DNA from: JANXSF01 sp043745195
GTDB lineage: Bacteria > Acidobacteriota > Terriglobia > Bryobacterales > Bryobacteraceae
Direction of reading: 5' to 3'
DNA: 64,000 bases
NCBI GenBank assembly: GCA_043745195.1
Contig: JAYTTF010000303.1
Location: 1-64,000 of the forward strand
The position numbers and the translations under genes are program-made. Positions 44,035-53,202 of this stretch are shown here, one piece after another. A model generated the notes under the pieces. That model made no database searches. It saw only the letters and a list, made by a program, of their open reading frames with translations, and was not told the origin of the DNA. The stretch's first letter is position 1. Every line of letters begins with the position of its first letter.

Positions 44035-44475
44035 TTATTCCGCCTTCGGACGAGGAAGCACAAACCGGAGGCGAGCAGCTTTTGTTCCCGGCTGGACTGC
44101 CATTGGCTTACAGACCAGTTGCACAGCGTCAGCCGGGGAAACAATGCGCGTCGTGTTCTGTTCAGCATCAATACCGGTCAGCACCAGGACTTTGGCAGCA
44201 GGCGAAAAGATCTCTAACACGCGAAGCGTCTCAAAACCGCAGGTGCAAAGCACAACCAATTCCTGATCTTCGCGAAGAGCCTTTTGCATGGCCTGCACTT
44301 GTCCAATGATCATGGCAGCAAGGTTTCCCCCAGCATCTTCTGAAGTATTTCCCAATGCCCCAATCGCTTCAGCCTTTGCCGCGGCATCGGCTGGCCGCAA
44401 CCCACTCATTACATCTTTCATCTGATTGCCAATCGCTTCCTTGGCCAGCTGTTTGGTGAATTCTCCAAGACTCAT
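44035..44475 (-). CDS. Conserved-looking hypothetical protein
   Basis: 146 aa, no signal peptide. The N-terminal half is helical (SLGEFTKQLAKEAIGNQMKDVM, NLAAMIIGQVQAMQKALREDQEL). The C-terminal half appears to be beta-rich (VVLCTCGFETLRVLEIFSP, AKVLVLTGID, RFVLPRPKAE). I do not recognise the family. The start of the divergent transhydrogenase gene lies 43 bases away. It ends 4 bases after the S9 remnant on the other strand, bordering the decayed region. Confidence 0.6.
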   Translation of the reverse strand: MSLGEFTKQLAKEAIGNQMKDVMSGLRPADAAAKAEAIGALGNTSEDAGGNLAAMIIGQVQAMQKALREDQELVVLCTCGFETLRVLEIFSPAAKVLVLTGIDAEQNTTRIVSPADAVQLVCKPMAVQPGTKAARLRFVLPRPKAE

Positions 44476-44518
44476 AGCTTTGAGACTACCGCAACAATGC
44501 GAATATTGTTAGATAAGT

Positions 44519-45934
44519 ATGATTGAACCTTCCCGTTACGATTTAGTGGTGATCGGCTCAGGCCCCGCTGGCGAAAAGGCGGCCACAACCGCTTCTTTGT
44601 TAGGTCACCGCGTTGCACTAATTGAAAAGGATCCTTTTGTTGGCGGTGCTTCCACCAATACCGGAACCCTGCCAAGTAAGACTTTCCGCGAAACTTCTGT
44701 AGCTTTGTCGGGCTGGAAAACCCGTAGCTTGTTTGGCATGGATGTGAACCTTTCCCTGCATCGTAAGGCAACATTGCAGGACTTCATGTATCACGAAGAA
44801 GCGGTGAAGACGGAGGAGCGTTCGCGCGTCCGTCAAGTGTTGGACCACTGGAAAGTAGACTACATCGAAGGCACCGCTAGCTTTGCAGATCCCCACACCC
44901 TGAATGTAATCAGCAAAGATGGACCACGCCAGGTCTACGGCGATTTCATCCTGCTCGCCACCGGATCGTCACCTGTTCATCCTGCAATGTTTAACTTTGA
45001 AAGCCCGCTGATTCACGACTCCGATGAAATTCTATGCATCGAATCTTTACCCGAACGGATGGCCGTAGTTGGTGCCGGGGTTATTGGAAGTGAGTACGCG
45101 TGCACCTTTGCGGCACTAGGGGTGGAGACCCATTTGATCGACGGACGGGATGTTCTAATGTCGTTTCTTGATCGCGAAATTTCCAGCGCGCTGACGGCTG
45201 AATTTGAGCGTCTAGGCATACACTTCCATCGTCCCGTGAAAGTTACCGGATGCACGGTTCAGGAAAATGGCAAGGGAATACAATTGGTGTGCGACCCTGG
45301 GCCTAACCTTGATGTAGATCAGGTGCTGGTAGCCGCCGGACGCTGCTCCAATGTAGAAAAGCTCAACCTGTCTGCTGCCGGGCTCACTCCTGGCGCCCGC
45401 GGCGTGATCACAGTCGATGAAACTTATCGAACGTCAGTTCCGCACATTTTCGCCGCAGGAGATATTATCGGCTATCCAGCATTGGCAGCAACCAGTGCCG
45501 AACAAGGCCGCATTGCGATTCATTACGCCTTTGGCGAAGCATGCAAGTTGAAACTAACCACCGTTTTGCCAACTGGAATTTATACAATTCCCGAAGTCAG
45601 CATGATTGGAGAAACGGAGGAGGCTCTAACAGGTAAAAACATTCCGTTTGTCACTGGCCATGGATACTACAAGCAAACCGTACGTGGACAAATCATCGGT
45701 GACCGCACAGGATTTTTGAAACTGATTTTCTCTGCTGATGCAGAAATGAAATTACTAGGAGCACATTGCATAGGCGAAATTGCAAGTGAGGTTATTCATA
45801 CTGGATTGCTTGCCATGGTAACAGGCGCTGGCCGCGACTTGTTTGAGGCCTCTTGCTTCAACTACCCAACACTCGGAGACCTATACAAATTAGCTACCTT
45901 CGATGCAGTTTGCAAAACACAAAACTGTAAATAA
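44519..45934 (+). CDS. sthA: Soluble pyridine nucleotide transhydrogenase
   Basis: 471 aa flavoprotein disulfide reductase-fold protein. FAD binding: DLVVIGSGPAGEKAA. The redox-disulfide site is replaced, ASTNTGTLPSKTFRE, as in SthA, which has no CxxxxC. NAD(P) binding: MAVVGAGVIGSEYACTFAAL. The second FAD motif is IFAAGDIIGYPALA, and the dimerisation domain has PTGIYTIPEVSMIG. It moves electrons between NADPH and NAD+. It ends one base before the convergent PEP mutase-family gene. Confidence 0.9.
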   Translation: MIEPSRYDLVVIGSGPAGEKAATTASLLGHRVALIEKDPFVGGASTNTGTLPSKTFRETSVALSGWKTRSLFGMDVNLSLHRKATLQDFMYHEEAVKTEERSRVRQVLDHWKVDYIEGTASFADPHTLNVISKDGPRQVYGDFILLATGSSPVHPAMFNFESPLIHDSDEILCIESLPERMAVVGAGVIGSEYACTFAALGVETHLIDGRDVLMSFLDREISSALTAEFERLGIHFHRPVKVTGCTVQENGKGIQLVCDPGPNLDVDQVLVAAGRCSNVEKLNLSAAGLTPGARGVITVDETYRTSVPHIFAAGDIIGYPALAATSAEQGRIAIHYAFGEACKLKLTTVLPTGIYTIPEVSMIGETEEALTGKNIPFVTGHGYYKQTVRGQIIGDRTGFLKLIFSADAEMKLLGAHCIGEIASEVIHTGLLAMVTGAGRDLFEASCFNYPTLGDLYKLATFDAVCKTQNCK

Positions 45935-45935
45935 A

Positions 45936-46754
45936 TCACTTCCGCAGCATGGCACTGATCTCTTGAAAACCAACCGCTTCCTGCGCGAATGAAAAAGTGC
46001 CATACTCCTGCATTTCCTTGGCCGCTCGCAGAAATGCCCCAAATGAGGCGCGGGAAAGTGCGCTACCCACGCTAACTCGCTTCACTCCAATTTCAGTAAG
46101 CTCCTGCAATCCGAACGGCACTCCTGCCAGCCCCATCAACACGTTCACGGGGCGATCCACGGAACTAACCACTGCTACAATTTCATCCTTGCTGGTCAAA
46201 CCCGGCGCATACAGAACATCCGCTCCGGCTTCCTGATAACTTTGCAGCCGCTTGATCGTGTCCCTCAGATCAGCCCGCCCCACCAAATAATTCTCAGCTC
46301 GTGCAGTCAGTGTAAATGGAAACGGAAGCCCATGGGCAACCTCGGCTGCCGCGCGGATCCGATCCGCAGCGTGGCTATGCTCATAAATTGGATTGTCCGA
46401 TTGTTGAGTAGCATCCTCAATAGAACAACCGGCAAGTCCCGCAGCTATCGCGAGTCGAATACTTTCGGCAACAAAATCAGGGGAATCACCAAATCCATTT
46501 TCAAGATCGGCGCTAACGGGTAAGTCGGTTGCCTCAGCAATTGCCGAAACATGAGCCATCATCTGTTCGCGCGAAACTGTGTTATCACACTGCCCTTTGG
46601 AAAATGCAAAGCCGGCACTTGTGGTGGCCAACGCCTCAAATCCTAGTTGGGCCAACATTCGCGCAGTTCCAATGTCCCATGGGTTGGGAATCAGGAATGC
46701 TCCTCCTCGTTCATGGAGTGCGCGAAAGGCGTGGCATTTTTCAGCTTGAGTCAT
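45936..46754 (-). CDS. Isocitrate lyase / PEP mutase-family protein
   Basis: 272 aa from ATG 46754; the open frame continues upstream into the hydrolase gene without family sequence. TIM barrel of the ICL/PEPM superfamily: GGAFLIPNPWDIGTARML, TTSAGFAFSKG, the metal-site VSADLENGFGDSP, GCSIEDATQ and LTARAENYLVGR. The lyase cysteine loop (KKCGH) of isocitrate lyase is absent, so it is a PEP mutase/carboxyphosphonoenolpyruvate-like or oxaloacetase-like member. It follows the alpha/beta hydrolase gene by 13 bases. Confidence 0.88.
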   Translation of the reverse strand: MTQAEKCHAFRALHERGGAFLIPNPWDIGTARMLAQLGFEALATTSAGFAFSKGQCDNTVSREQMMAHVSAIAEATDLPVSADLENGFGDSPDFVAESIRLAIAAGLAGCSIEDATQQSDNPIYEHSHAADRIRAAAEVAHGLPFPFTLTARAENYLVGRADLRDTIKRLQSYQEAGADVLYAPGLTSKDEIVAVVSSVDRPVNVLMGLAGVPFGLQELTEIGVKRVSVGSALSRASFGAFLRAAKEMQEYGTFSFAQEAVGFQEISAMLRK

Positions 46755-46767
46755 TAATTGCGGCAAT

Positions 46768-47628
46768 CTATTTCTTAAGCAATCCGCGTGCGTCCAACCA
46801 TTCGTAAAACCGCTGCGGCCACTGGCCAACCGGTCCTTTCAAGGTTGGTCGCAAACCAAAGCCATGCCCCACTTTTGTATAAACGTGCAGTTCCGTTTGC
46901 GCTCCAGCTTTTTTCATCGCCAAGTAAAGTTCCGGTAGCCCTTGCGAAATATTCTGGCGGTCATTCTCACCGCAAATTAGAAAGGATGGCGGCATATCTT
47001 TTGCAAGAGGCATGTCTTTGGGGATTGCCGGATACATCAATCCAAAAAACCCTACTTTCGAACTCAACCGGTCAATTGGATCTGCCGCATCGGACTTGCC
47101 TTCATTCACATGAGTTGCCGCCAGCGCTGCCAATTCACCACCAGCGGAAAATCCAATCACTCCGATCCGTTCCGGATCAACACCCCACTCCGCCGACTTG
47201 CTCTTTACTAACTTGATTGCGCGCTGCGTGTCCTGCAGGGAGGTGCCTTCAATTGTGTATGTTGATTCCTTCTCCCGTGCCAAACGGTACTTCAGTACAA
47301 ACCCTGCCACACCACGCTCCTGAAGATATTTAGCAATATTATGTCCTTCATGATCCGCCCATAGCGCACTGTGTCCGCCTCCAGGTGCAATCACAACACT
47401 CGCGCCAGTAGCTGTTTCTTTCGATGGCAGGTACACGGTAATCGAAGGTTTGTGGACGTTCGAAATTACACGATCACCCGCAGGCTGAACCTTCACTACT
47501 TCCTCACTGGTTTTGCCTTCCGAACCCGGTGCGCCGTTGGGCCAAAGGTACTCAATCTGCGGCTCGGACGCAAATGCCGAAACCGACGCAATCAAAAGTG
47601 CGGCAATGGATTTGTGGATAGTCATCAT
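46768..47628 (-). CDS. Secreted alpha/beta hydrolase (esterase/acetylxylan esterase-like)
   Basis: 286 aa with a signal peptide (TIHKSIAALLIASVSAFA). Typical sequence of this group: YLWPNGAPGSEGKTSEE, the oxyanion strand VVIAPGGGHSALWADHEG, nucleophile GVIGFSAGGELAALAA, acid in FLICGENDRQN and His in KVGHGFGLRP. It probably deacylates carbohydrate in the periplasm. It is followed by the PEP mutase-family gene and preceded by the beta-lactamase-fold gene, all leftward. Confidence 0.9.
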   Translation of the reverse strand: MMTIHKSIAALLIASVSAFASEPQIEYLWPNGAPGSEGKTSEEVVKVQPAGDRVISNVHKPSITVYLPSKETATGASVVIAPGGGHSALWADHEGHNIAKYLQERGVAGFVLKYRLAREKESTYTIEGTSLQDTQRAIKLVKSKSAEWGVDPERIGVIGFSAGGELAALAATHVNEGKSDAADPIDRLSSKVGFFGLMYPAIPKDMPLAKDMPPSFLICGENDRQNISQGLPELYLAMKKAGAQTELHVYTKVGHGFGLRPTLKGPVGQWPQRFYEWLDARGLLKK

Positions 47629-47652
47629 GAGGCTTTATACTACACCTACTGC

Positions 47653-48843
47653 CTACCCTGCATAAACCGCCTTTTCAAAATCATCCAGAAGTCCTAGCGC
47701 CTGCTTGTCAACGAATGGCAGAAATCGCATTAACAATATCGCGCATAAAGCATTCTTCGGATCAATCCAATAAAACGTATTTTCCAAACCTGCCCACGCC
47801 AAACTCCCCGCAGCGCGACCTCCAGAGTAAGGTGTTGTGTTGATCAAAAATCCCAATCCCCACTTTTCTGTCTGCCCTGGCTGAATGTCCACGTCGCTTG
47901 AAATCGACGGCTTGTAGCTTTTCATTTTTCCAGCAGTCAATCTGCCGATTTGATTGGTCCGCATGCTTTCCACCGTTTGCGGTTTCAGAATTCCCTGCCC
48001 TAGGTTGAGGATCATTTGCATGAAGCGCACGTAATCGGCGGCAGTCGAATAAAGCCCACCACCTCCGCCAAATGATGTTGGAGGGCTTGGCAGCTTGCGT
48101 TCGTTGGCAAGCAAAGGACCGTTTTCCTGACGATGGTACCCCGTCACCAGCCTGTCAAATTTCGCGGCAGGGACAATATAACTGGTATCAATCATCCCAA
48201 GAGGTTTTAGAATTTTTACTTGAAAGTAATCCTCCAGGCTCATCCCACTTAGGGTTTCCACAAGCCGGCCCGCCCAGTCAATACCTTGGCCGTATTGCCA
48301 TCGCGTGCCAGCTTCAAACATCAGGGGCGGCACTTCCGATGTCGGTTGACCTGCTGTGTAGCGAAACATCTCGCCGTCCCAATTGTCGTAGCAGAATCCC
48401 GAGGTATGCGTCAACAAGTGCTTCAGTGTCACCTGTGTTTTAGCAGCACTCAGTATTGGTTTACCGGCGTTATCGAATCCGCGCAATACTTCTAACTTGG
48501 CTAGCTTGGGCAAATATTTTGCAACGGGCTCATCCAGTTGCACCTTACCCTGCTCAACCATCTGAAGGGCAGCAGCAGTGGTAATGGCCTTGGTCATCGA
48601 ATGAATTGCGAAGATGGAATCCGTTTTCACCGGTACACCCGAAGCATCACGAATCCCAAACGCGCCTTGATACAGAATGTTGTTCCCGCTTGCCACCATG
48701 CCCACGGCAGCCGGAATTTTCCTGCTGCCGATCCCCGTCCGCAGTGCCATATTAATCTTCAAACTCGCTGCTTGCAAGTTCATTGCTGTAGTGATCATCG
48801 TGGCTGCAAACGTTCGGCGATTCAAGGATGGCATCGGTAACAT
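47653..48843 (-). CDS. Class C beta-lactamase-fold serine hydrolase, exported
   Basis: 396 aa from ATG 48843 (48834 also possible). The start has a Tat-like signal (NRRTFAATMITTAMNLQA). The catalytic SxxK is in HSMTKAITTAAALQM, the YxN-type motif region in RWQYGQGIDWAGRLVETL, and the third motif region in GGGGGLYSTAADY. This fold covers esterases, D-aminopeptidases and penicillin-binding relatives; a true beta-lactamase is unlikely. An upstream open extension to 49272 is antisense to miaE and has no family sequence. Confidence 0.88.
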   Translation of the reverse strand: MLPMPSLNRRTFAATMITTAMNLQAASLKINMALRTGIGSRKIPAAVGMVASGNNILYQGAFGIRDASGVPVKTDSIFAIHSMTKAITTAAALQMVEQGKVQLDEPVAKYLPKLAKLEVLRGFDNAGKPILSAAKTQVTLKHLLTHTSGFCYDNWDGEMFRYTAGQPTSEVPPLMFEAGTRWQYGQGIDWAGRLVETLSGMSLEDYFQVKILKPLGMIDTSYIVPAAKFDRLVTGYHRQENGPLLANERKLPSPPTSFGGGGGLYSTAADYVRFMQMILNLGQGILKPQTVESMRTNQIGRLTAGKMKSYKPSISSDVDIQPGQTEKWGLGFLINTTPYSGGRAAGSLAWAGLENTFYWIDPKNALCAILLMRFLPFVDKQALGLLDDFEKAVYAG

Positions 48844-48862
48844 TGTACGATGAAGTATACCA

Positions 48863-49489
48863 ATGGTTTTCTCTGATAAGATCGACGCCTTGCCGCTGCA
48901 TTCCCGCACTCCTTTAACTTGGGGGCACTCCGTGCTGGCCGATCCAATCAATCTGTTAATTGACCACGCGTTCCTCGAAAAAAAAGCTGCTCTAAATGCC
49001 ATGGAGTTGATGACCCGCTGGCCGGAAGAATGGGCTCCTGGTTGGGTGGAAACCATGACCCGCGTAGCTCGCGATGAAGCGGCACACCTAGCCCAAGTTG
49101 TAAAACTTCTTCTCAGCCGCGGCGGACGCTTGGGGCGCACCCATAAATGCCAATACGCCACAGACCTCCGCCAATTAGTCCGCAAAGGCGAGACTGGCGA
49201 TACGCTTGACAGGCTCCTGGTCTCAGCCTTGATCGAAGCCAGATCCTGCGAACGGTTTTCAGTTTTGGCCACAGCCGCCGATGCAATGAACGATTCTGAA
49301 TTGAGTGTCTTCTACAAAGCCCTGTTTTCATCCGAGTTGGGGCACTTTAAGGTGTTCCTTCGATTGGGATACAAATTGATGGATAAGGCCGCTGTGGATC
49401 GCCGCTGGCATCAGCTTTTGGCGGCTGAAGCTAAGGTGCTTGCTCAGCAGTTGCCCGGACCGAGAATTCATTCAGGGTGGGAAATTTGA
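48863..49489 (+). CDS. miaE: tRNA-(ms2io6A) hydroxylase
   Basis: 208 aa ferritin-like di-iron protein. Iron ligands are visible in DHAFLEKKAALNAM, ARDEAAHLAQV, LVSALIEARSCERF and SSELGHFKVFL (ExxH pairs). These match MiaE, which hydroxylates the isopentenyl group of ms2i6A37 in tRNA. Only 19 bases separate its ATG from that of the divergent hydrolase. The 123-bp gap after it holds no clear gene. Confidence 0.93.
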   Translation: MVFSDKIDALPLHSRTPLTWGHSVLADPINLLIDHAFLEKKAALNAMELMTRWPEEWAPGWVETMTRVARDEAAHLAQVVKLLLSRGGRLGRTHKCQYATDLRQLVRKGETGDTLDRLLVSALIEARSCERFSVLATAADAMNDSELSVFYKALFSSELGHFKVFLRLGYKLMDKAAVDRRWHQLLAAEAKVLAQQLPGPRIHSGWEI

Positions 49490-49612
49490 TAACCTTTTCG
49501 GTTGGGCGGTTTGTTGCCCGAAAACAAAACCAGACTAGCCCAATAACTCGATTTTTTCCATGATCCCAATTACCCGCACTATACCCGTGTCTGCCTATAG
49601 ACGGAGGATGGA

Positions 49613-51412
49613 TTGAAACCTACCGACATTAGCAACCCCGACTACTTCCATAAAGTGGTCGACTGCCAGTGGGCTTGCCCCACTCACACCAACGTACCTG
49701 AATATATCCGTATGGTGGCCCAAGGACGTTTCACCGACGCCTACATGCTGAACCGCGAATCTAATGTGTTTCCAGCGATTCTTGGGCGAACTTGTGATCG
49801 GCCCTGTGAGCCGGCCTGCCGTCGCGGGCGTCTTGAGGAAGATACCAAGCCTGTCGCTATCTGTCGGTTGAAGCGCGTCGCCGCCGATCATAGCGACGAT
49901 ATTACCGATCGCCTTCCGGCAATTCCCAAATCGAAAAACGGCAAACGCGTGGCCTGCATTGGTGCTGGACCTTCTTCACTCACCGTAGCCAACGACCTGA
50001 TGCCGCTGGGTTACGAAGTGGTCATGTTTGAAAAGAATTCAAAGCCCGGCGGCTTGATGCGCACCAACATTCCATCGTTCCGCTTGCCGGAAGGCGTGCT
50101 GGATGAAGAGGTGGGCAACATTCTCAACATGGGCGTGGACATTCGCTATAACTCGCCCGTGAAAAGTTTCAAAGCCCTGGTGGATGGCTTCGACGCCGTG
50201 TTTGTAGGCAGTGGCGCACCGCGAGGGAAAAACCTGGATTTACCCGGACGCTGGGATACGGATCGTATTCACTTGGGCATTGATTGGCTGGAATCCATTG
50301 CGTTTGGGCACATCGATTCCGTCGGCGAAAAAGTTTTGATTATCGGCGTTGGCAACACTGCCATGGATTGCTGCCGCTCCTCATTGCGGCTTGGCGGGAA
50401 GGACATTAAAGTGATGGCTCGCCGTCCTCGGGCTTATTTCAAAGCGTCTCCCTGGGAACTTGAAGACGCCGAAGAAGAGGGCGTCGAAATTCTTATCAAC
50501 CATGCGCCGAAACGCTTTGTGGTGGAAAACGGCAAGCTGAAGGGCATGGAGTTTGAACGTCTGGAATGGGATGCCGACGCGAAACAATCGAAAACCATTG
50601 AAACGATTTTCCTTCCTGCCGATGATGTGATTCTTGCCATTGGTCAGGACAACGCGTTCCCCTGGATTGAACGCGACTTGGGAATTGAATTCGATAAATG
50701 GGATATGCCAGTAGTGGACAAAGTGACCTTTGAATCCACCAGACCCGGCACTTTCTTTGGTGGTGACGCCGCTTGGGGTCCAAAGAATATTATCTGGGCT
50801 GTGGAGCATGGCCATCAGTCCGCCATTTCCATTCACAACCATTGCCAAGGGCTTCCAACCACCGAAAGACTCCCTGTTGGCATGAAACTGGTTCCACAAA
50901 AAATGGGAATCAGCGAATGGAGTTACCACAATGATTTCAACCCCGCCTCGCGCCAGAAAATGACCCACGTCGATCTGGTGAGCCGCTTCAAGCAATTGAA
51001 CGTTGAAGTAGAAATTGGATTTTCCGCTGAACAGGTCGCACGGGAAGTGCAGCGCTGCCTCAACTGCGATATTGAAACCGTGTTCACTCCCAAGCGCTGC
51101 ATTGAATGCGATGCCTGCATCGACATCTGCCCTGTCTCGTGTCTCACGATTGGACGCGATGGCGAAGAAGCTGAGTTGCGCACGCGCCTGTCAGCGCCAG
51201 CCACTAACTTCGAACAATCGCTCTATGCATCCCAACCTTTACCGCACACCAAGCGTCTGATGTTGAAAGACGAAGATGTGTGCGTCCACTGTGGCCTTTG
51301 CGCAGAACGCTGTCCCACCGCTGCTTGGGACATGCTGAAGCTTGATCTGACTATTCCCCACGTAGGAACAACATGCAACCAACCGTTGACAACAGAACCA
51401 GTACTCGCATAA
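49613..51412 (+). CDS. GltD-like FAD/NAD(P) and iron-sulfur oxidoreductase subunit
   Basis: 599 aa from TTG 49613 with GGAGG 5 bases before it. The N-terminal Fer4_20 domain has CQWACPTHTNV and GRTCDRPCEPACRRG. FAD binding is in VACIGAGPSSLTVAND with the GltD motif FEKNSKPGGLM and RLPEGVLDEE; NADPH binding in VLIIGVGNTAMDC. The C-terminal ferredoxin domain has CIECDACIDICP and CVHCGLCAERCP, for two [4Fe-4S] clusters. It directly precedes korA and korB, with a 40-base overlap with korA, so it should pass electrons between NAD(P)H and the 2-oxoacid oxidoreductase. Cytoplasmic. Confidence 0.92.
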   Translation: MKPTDISNPDYFHKVVDCQWACPTHTNVPEYIRMVAQGRFTDAYMLNRESNVFPAILGRTCDRPCEPACRRGRLEEDTKPVAICRLKRVAADHSDDITDRLPAIPKSKNGKRVACIGAGPSSLTVANDLMPLGYEVVMFEKNSKPGGLMRTNIPSFRLPEGVLDEEVGNILNMGVDIRYNSPVKSFKALVDGFDAVFVGSGAPRGKNLDLPGRWDTDRIHLGIDWLESIAFGHIDSVGEKVLIIGVGNTAMDCCRSSLRLGGKDIKVMARRPRAYFKASPWELEDAEEEGVEILINHAPKRFVVENGKLKGMEFERLEWDADAKQSKTIETIFLPADDVILAIGQDNAFPWIERDLGIEFDKWDMPVVDKVTFESTRPGTFFGGDAAWGPKNIIWAVEHGHQSAISIHNHCQGLPTTERLPVGMKLVPQKMGISEWSYHNDFNPASRQKMTHVDLVSRFKQLNVEVEIGFSAEQVAREVQRCLNCDIETVFTPKRCIECDACIDICPVSCLTIGRDGEEAELRTRLSAPATNFEQSLYASQPLPHTKRLMLKDEDVCVHCGLCAERCPTAAWDMLKLDLTIPHVGTTCNQPLTTEPVLA

Positions 51413-53187
51413 ATGATTTCGCCGTTAAATTGGCGAATGTGAATGGAACAGGATCTGCCTCGGCGAATGGTCTGCTGATGCAGGCCATGTTCCGTATGGG
51501 CGTCCCAGTCACGGGGAAGAACCTTTTTCCATCCAACATTCAAGGCCTGCCAACCTGGTATGAAATTCGTGTCAGCAAAGATGGCTACAACGCTCGCGCT
51601 CTTGATTACGACCTCATGGTGGCCATGAATTCGCAGACCTATGCTCGTGATGTGAAGGAAGTGCGCACCGGCGGCTATCTTTTATTCGATTCCAGTTGGC
51701 CTCTGGATGCGCACTTGCTCCGCGACGACATTCACTTCATCGGCATCCCCCTTGCAGAAATGTGCAACACCCATTTCAACGATCCACGCGAACGCATTCT
51801 GATGAAGAATGTGGCCTATGCAGGCGCTCTCTGCGCGCTGATCAAGGTGGATATGAAAGTGGTGGAAGATCTTCTGATGGAAAAGTACGCGGGCAAAGAA
51901 AAGATGCGGGTTTCCAATCAGACAGCTTTGAAGCTGGGTTACGATTACGCCATTAAACACTTTGATTGCCCTCTGCCGTTTCAGCTTGCGCAGATGGACG
52001 CCAATGCAGACAAAATTTTGATTGACGGCAATACAGCTCTTGCCTTGGGTTGCGTCTATGCGGGTGCCACCGTTGCAGCCTGGTATCCCATCACACCGGC
52101 GACCTCAGTAATGGATGCTTTCAAAGGTTTCTGCGAACAGTTCCGGCGCGACCCGGAAACCAAGCGTAACAACTATTGCATTCTCCAGGCCGAAGATGAG
52201 TTAGCAGCCATCGGCATGGTCATTGGCGCATCGTGGAATGGTGCGCGTTCCTTTACTTCAACAGCAGGTCCTGGCATTTCATTGATGAACGAATTGCTGG
52301 GCTTGGCCTACTATGCTGAAATTCCAACCGTCGTTATTGACGTGCAGCGCGTAGGCCCTTCCACTGGCATGCCCACCAGAACACAGCAGGGCGATCTAAT
52401 GACTTGCGCCTATGCCTCGCACGGCGACACCAAACACATTCTTCTATTCCCTGCCAACCCACATGAGTGTTTCGATTTCGCAGTGAAGTCCTTCGATCTG
52501 GCCGAATATTTCCAAACACCAGTAATGGTGCTCAGTGATTTGGATATCGGTATGAACGACTGGGTTGTGCCCCGCTTAAATTGGGACGATAACTACAAGC
52601 CAAATCGTGGACGCGTGTTGAGCAAAGAAGAAGTAGAAGAGCTGCCCAAGTTTCAGCGCTATTTTGATACCGATGAAAATTTTGTCGCCACTCGAACGCT
52701 TCCCGGTGTCCATTCCAAGGGCGCGTATTTCGTGCGCGGTTCCGGCCATAATAAGTTTGGCGGATACACTGAAATCCCCGACGAATATCAGGAGGTAGTT
52801 GACCGCCTGGCTCAGAAGCACAAAGCATCCGCCAAGTTTGTTCCTGCGCCGATTATTGAAAAGCGTGCAGGCGCAAAGTTCGGCGTGCTGACCCTTGGCG
52901 GTTGCGAAGGTGCCGTCCGTGAAGCCCTTGACCTCCTAGACGATCGTGGAATTCCCGCCGACTACATGCGCGTCCGTGGATTTCCGTTCAGCGATGAAGT
53001 GGTGCAATTCCTCGAAGACCATCCCTACACTTTTGTGGTGGAACAAAATCGAGATGCCCAGTTGTGTTCTTTGCTAACCATTGAAACGCCCGTTGCTAAG
53101 GATAAGCTACGATCCGTGCTTGTATATGGCGGCTTTCCATTAAGCGCCCGCCACGTTATTGAAGGAATTTTGAGCCAGATAAGCTAG
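51373..53187 (+). CDS. korA: 2-oxoacid:ferredoxin oxidoreductase, fused gamma-alpha subunit
   Basis: 604 aa. Residues about 15-185 are the gamma domain (NGTGSASANGLLMQAMFRMG, then the LFPSNIQGLPTWYEIR segment). The alpha domain starts near 210: GNTALALGCVYAGATVAAWYPITPATSV, EDELAAIGMVIGASWNGARSFTSTAGPGISLM, and the C-terminal domain PAPIIEKRAGAKFGVLTLGG. A 2-oxoglutarate enzyme is the commonest specificity for this arrangement, but pyruvate or branched-chain acids cannot be excluded. It overlaps the GltD-like gene by 40 bases. Confidence 0.93.
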   Translation: MQPTVDNRTSTRINDFAVKLANVNGTGSASANGLLMQAMFRMGVPVTGKNLFPSNIQGLPTWYEIRVSKDGYNARALDYDLMVAMNSQTYARDVKEVRTGGYLLFDSSWPLDAHLLRDDIHFIGIPLAEMCNTHFNDPRERILMKNVAYAGALCALIKVDMKVVEDLLMEKYAGKEKMRVSNQTALKLGYDYAIKHFDCPLPFQLAQMDANADKILIDGNTALALGCVYAGATVAAWYPITPATSVMDAFKGFCEQFRRDPETKRNNYCILQAEDELAAIGMVIGASWNGARSFTSTAGPGISLMNELLGLAYYAEIPTVVIDVQRVGPSTGMPTRTQQGDLMTCAYASHGDTKHILLFPANPHECFDFAVKSFDLAEYFQTPVMVLSDLDIGMNDWVVPRLNWDDNYKPNRGRVLSKEEVEELPKFQRYFDTDENFVATRTLPGVHSKGAYFVRGSGHNKFGGYTEIPDEYQEVVDRLAQKHKASAKFVPAPIIEKRAGAKFGVLTLGGCEGAVREALDLLDDRGIPADYMRVRGFPFSDEVVQFLEDHPYTFVVEQNRDAQLCSLLTIETPVAKDKLRSVLVYGGFPLSARHVIEGILSQIS

Positions 53188-53202
53188 GCCGGAGAAAACA
53201 CA

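Noticed and set aside
48844..49272. 143-codon N-terminal extension of the beta-lactamase-fold gene
   Set aside because: It is antisense to miaE, which has clear family motifs, and has no signal or family sequence itself.
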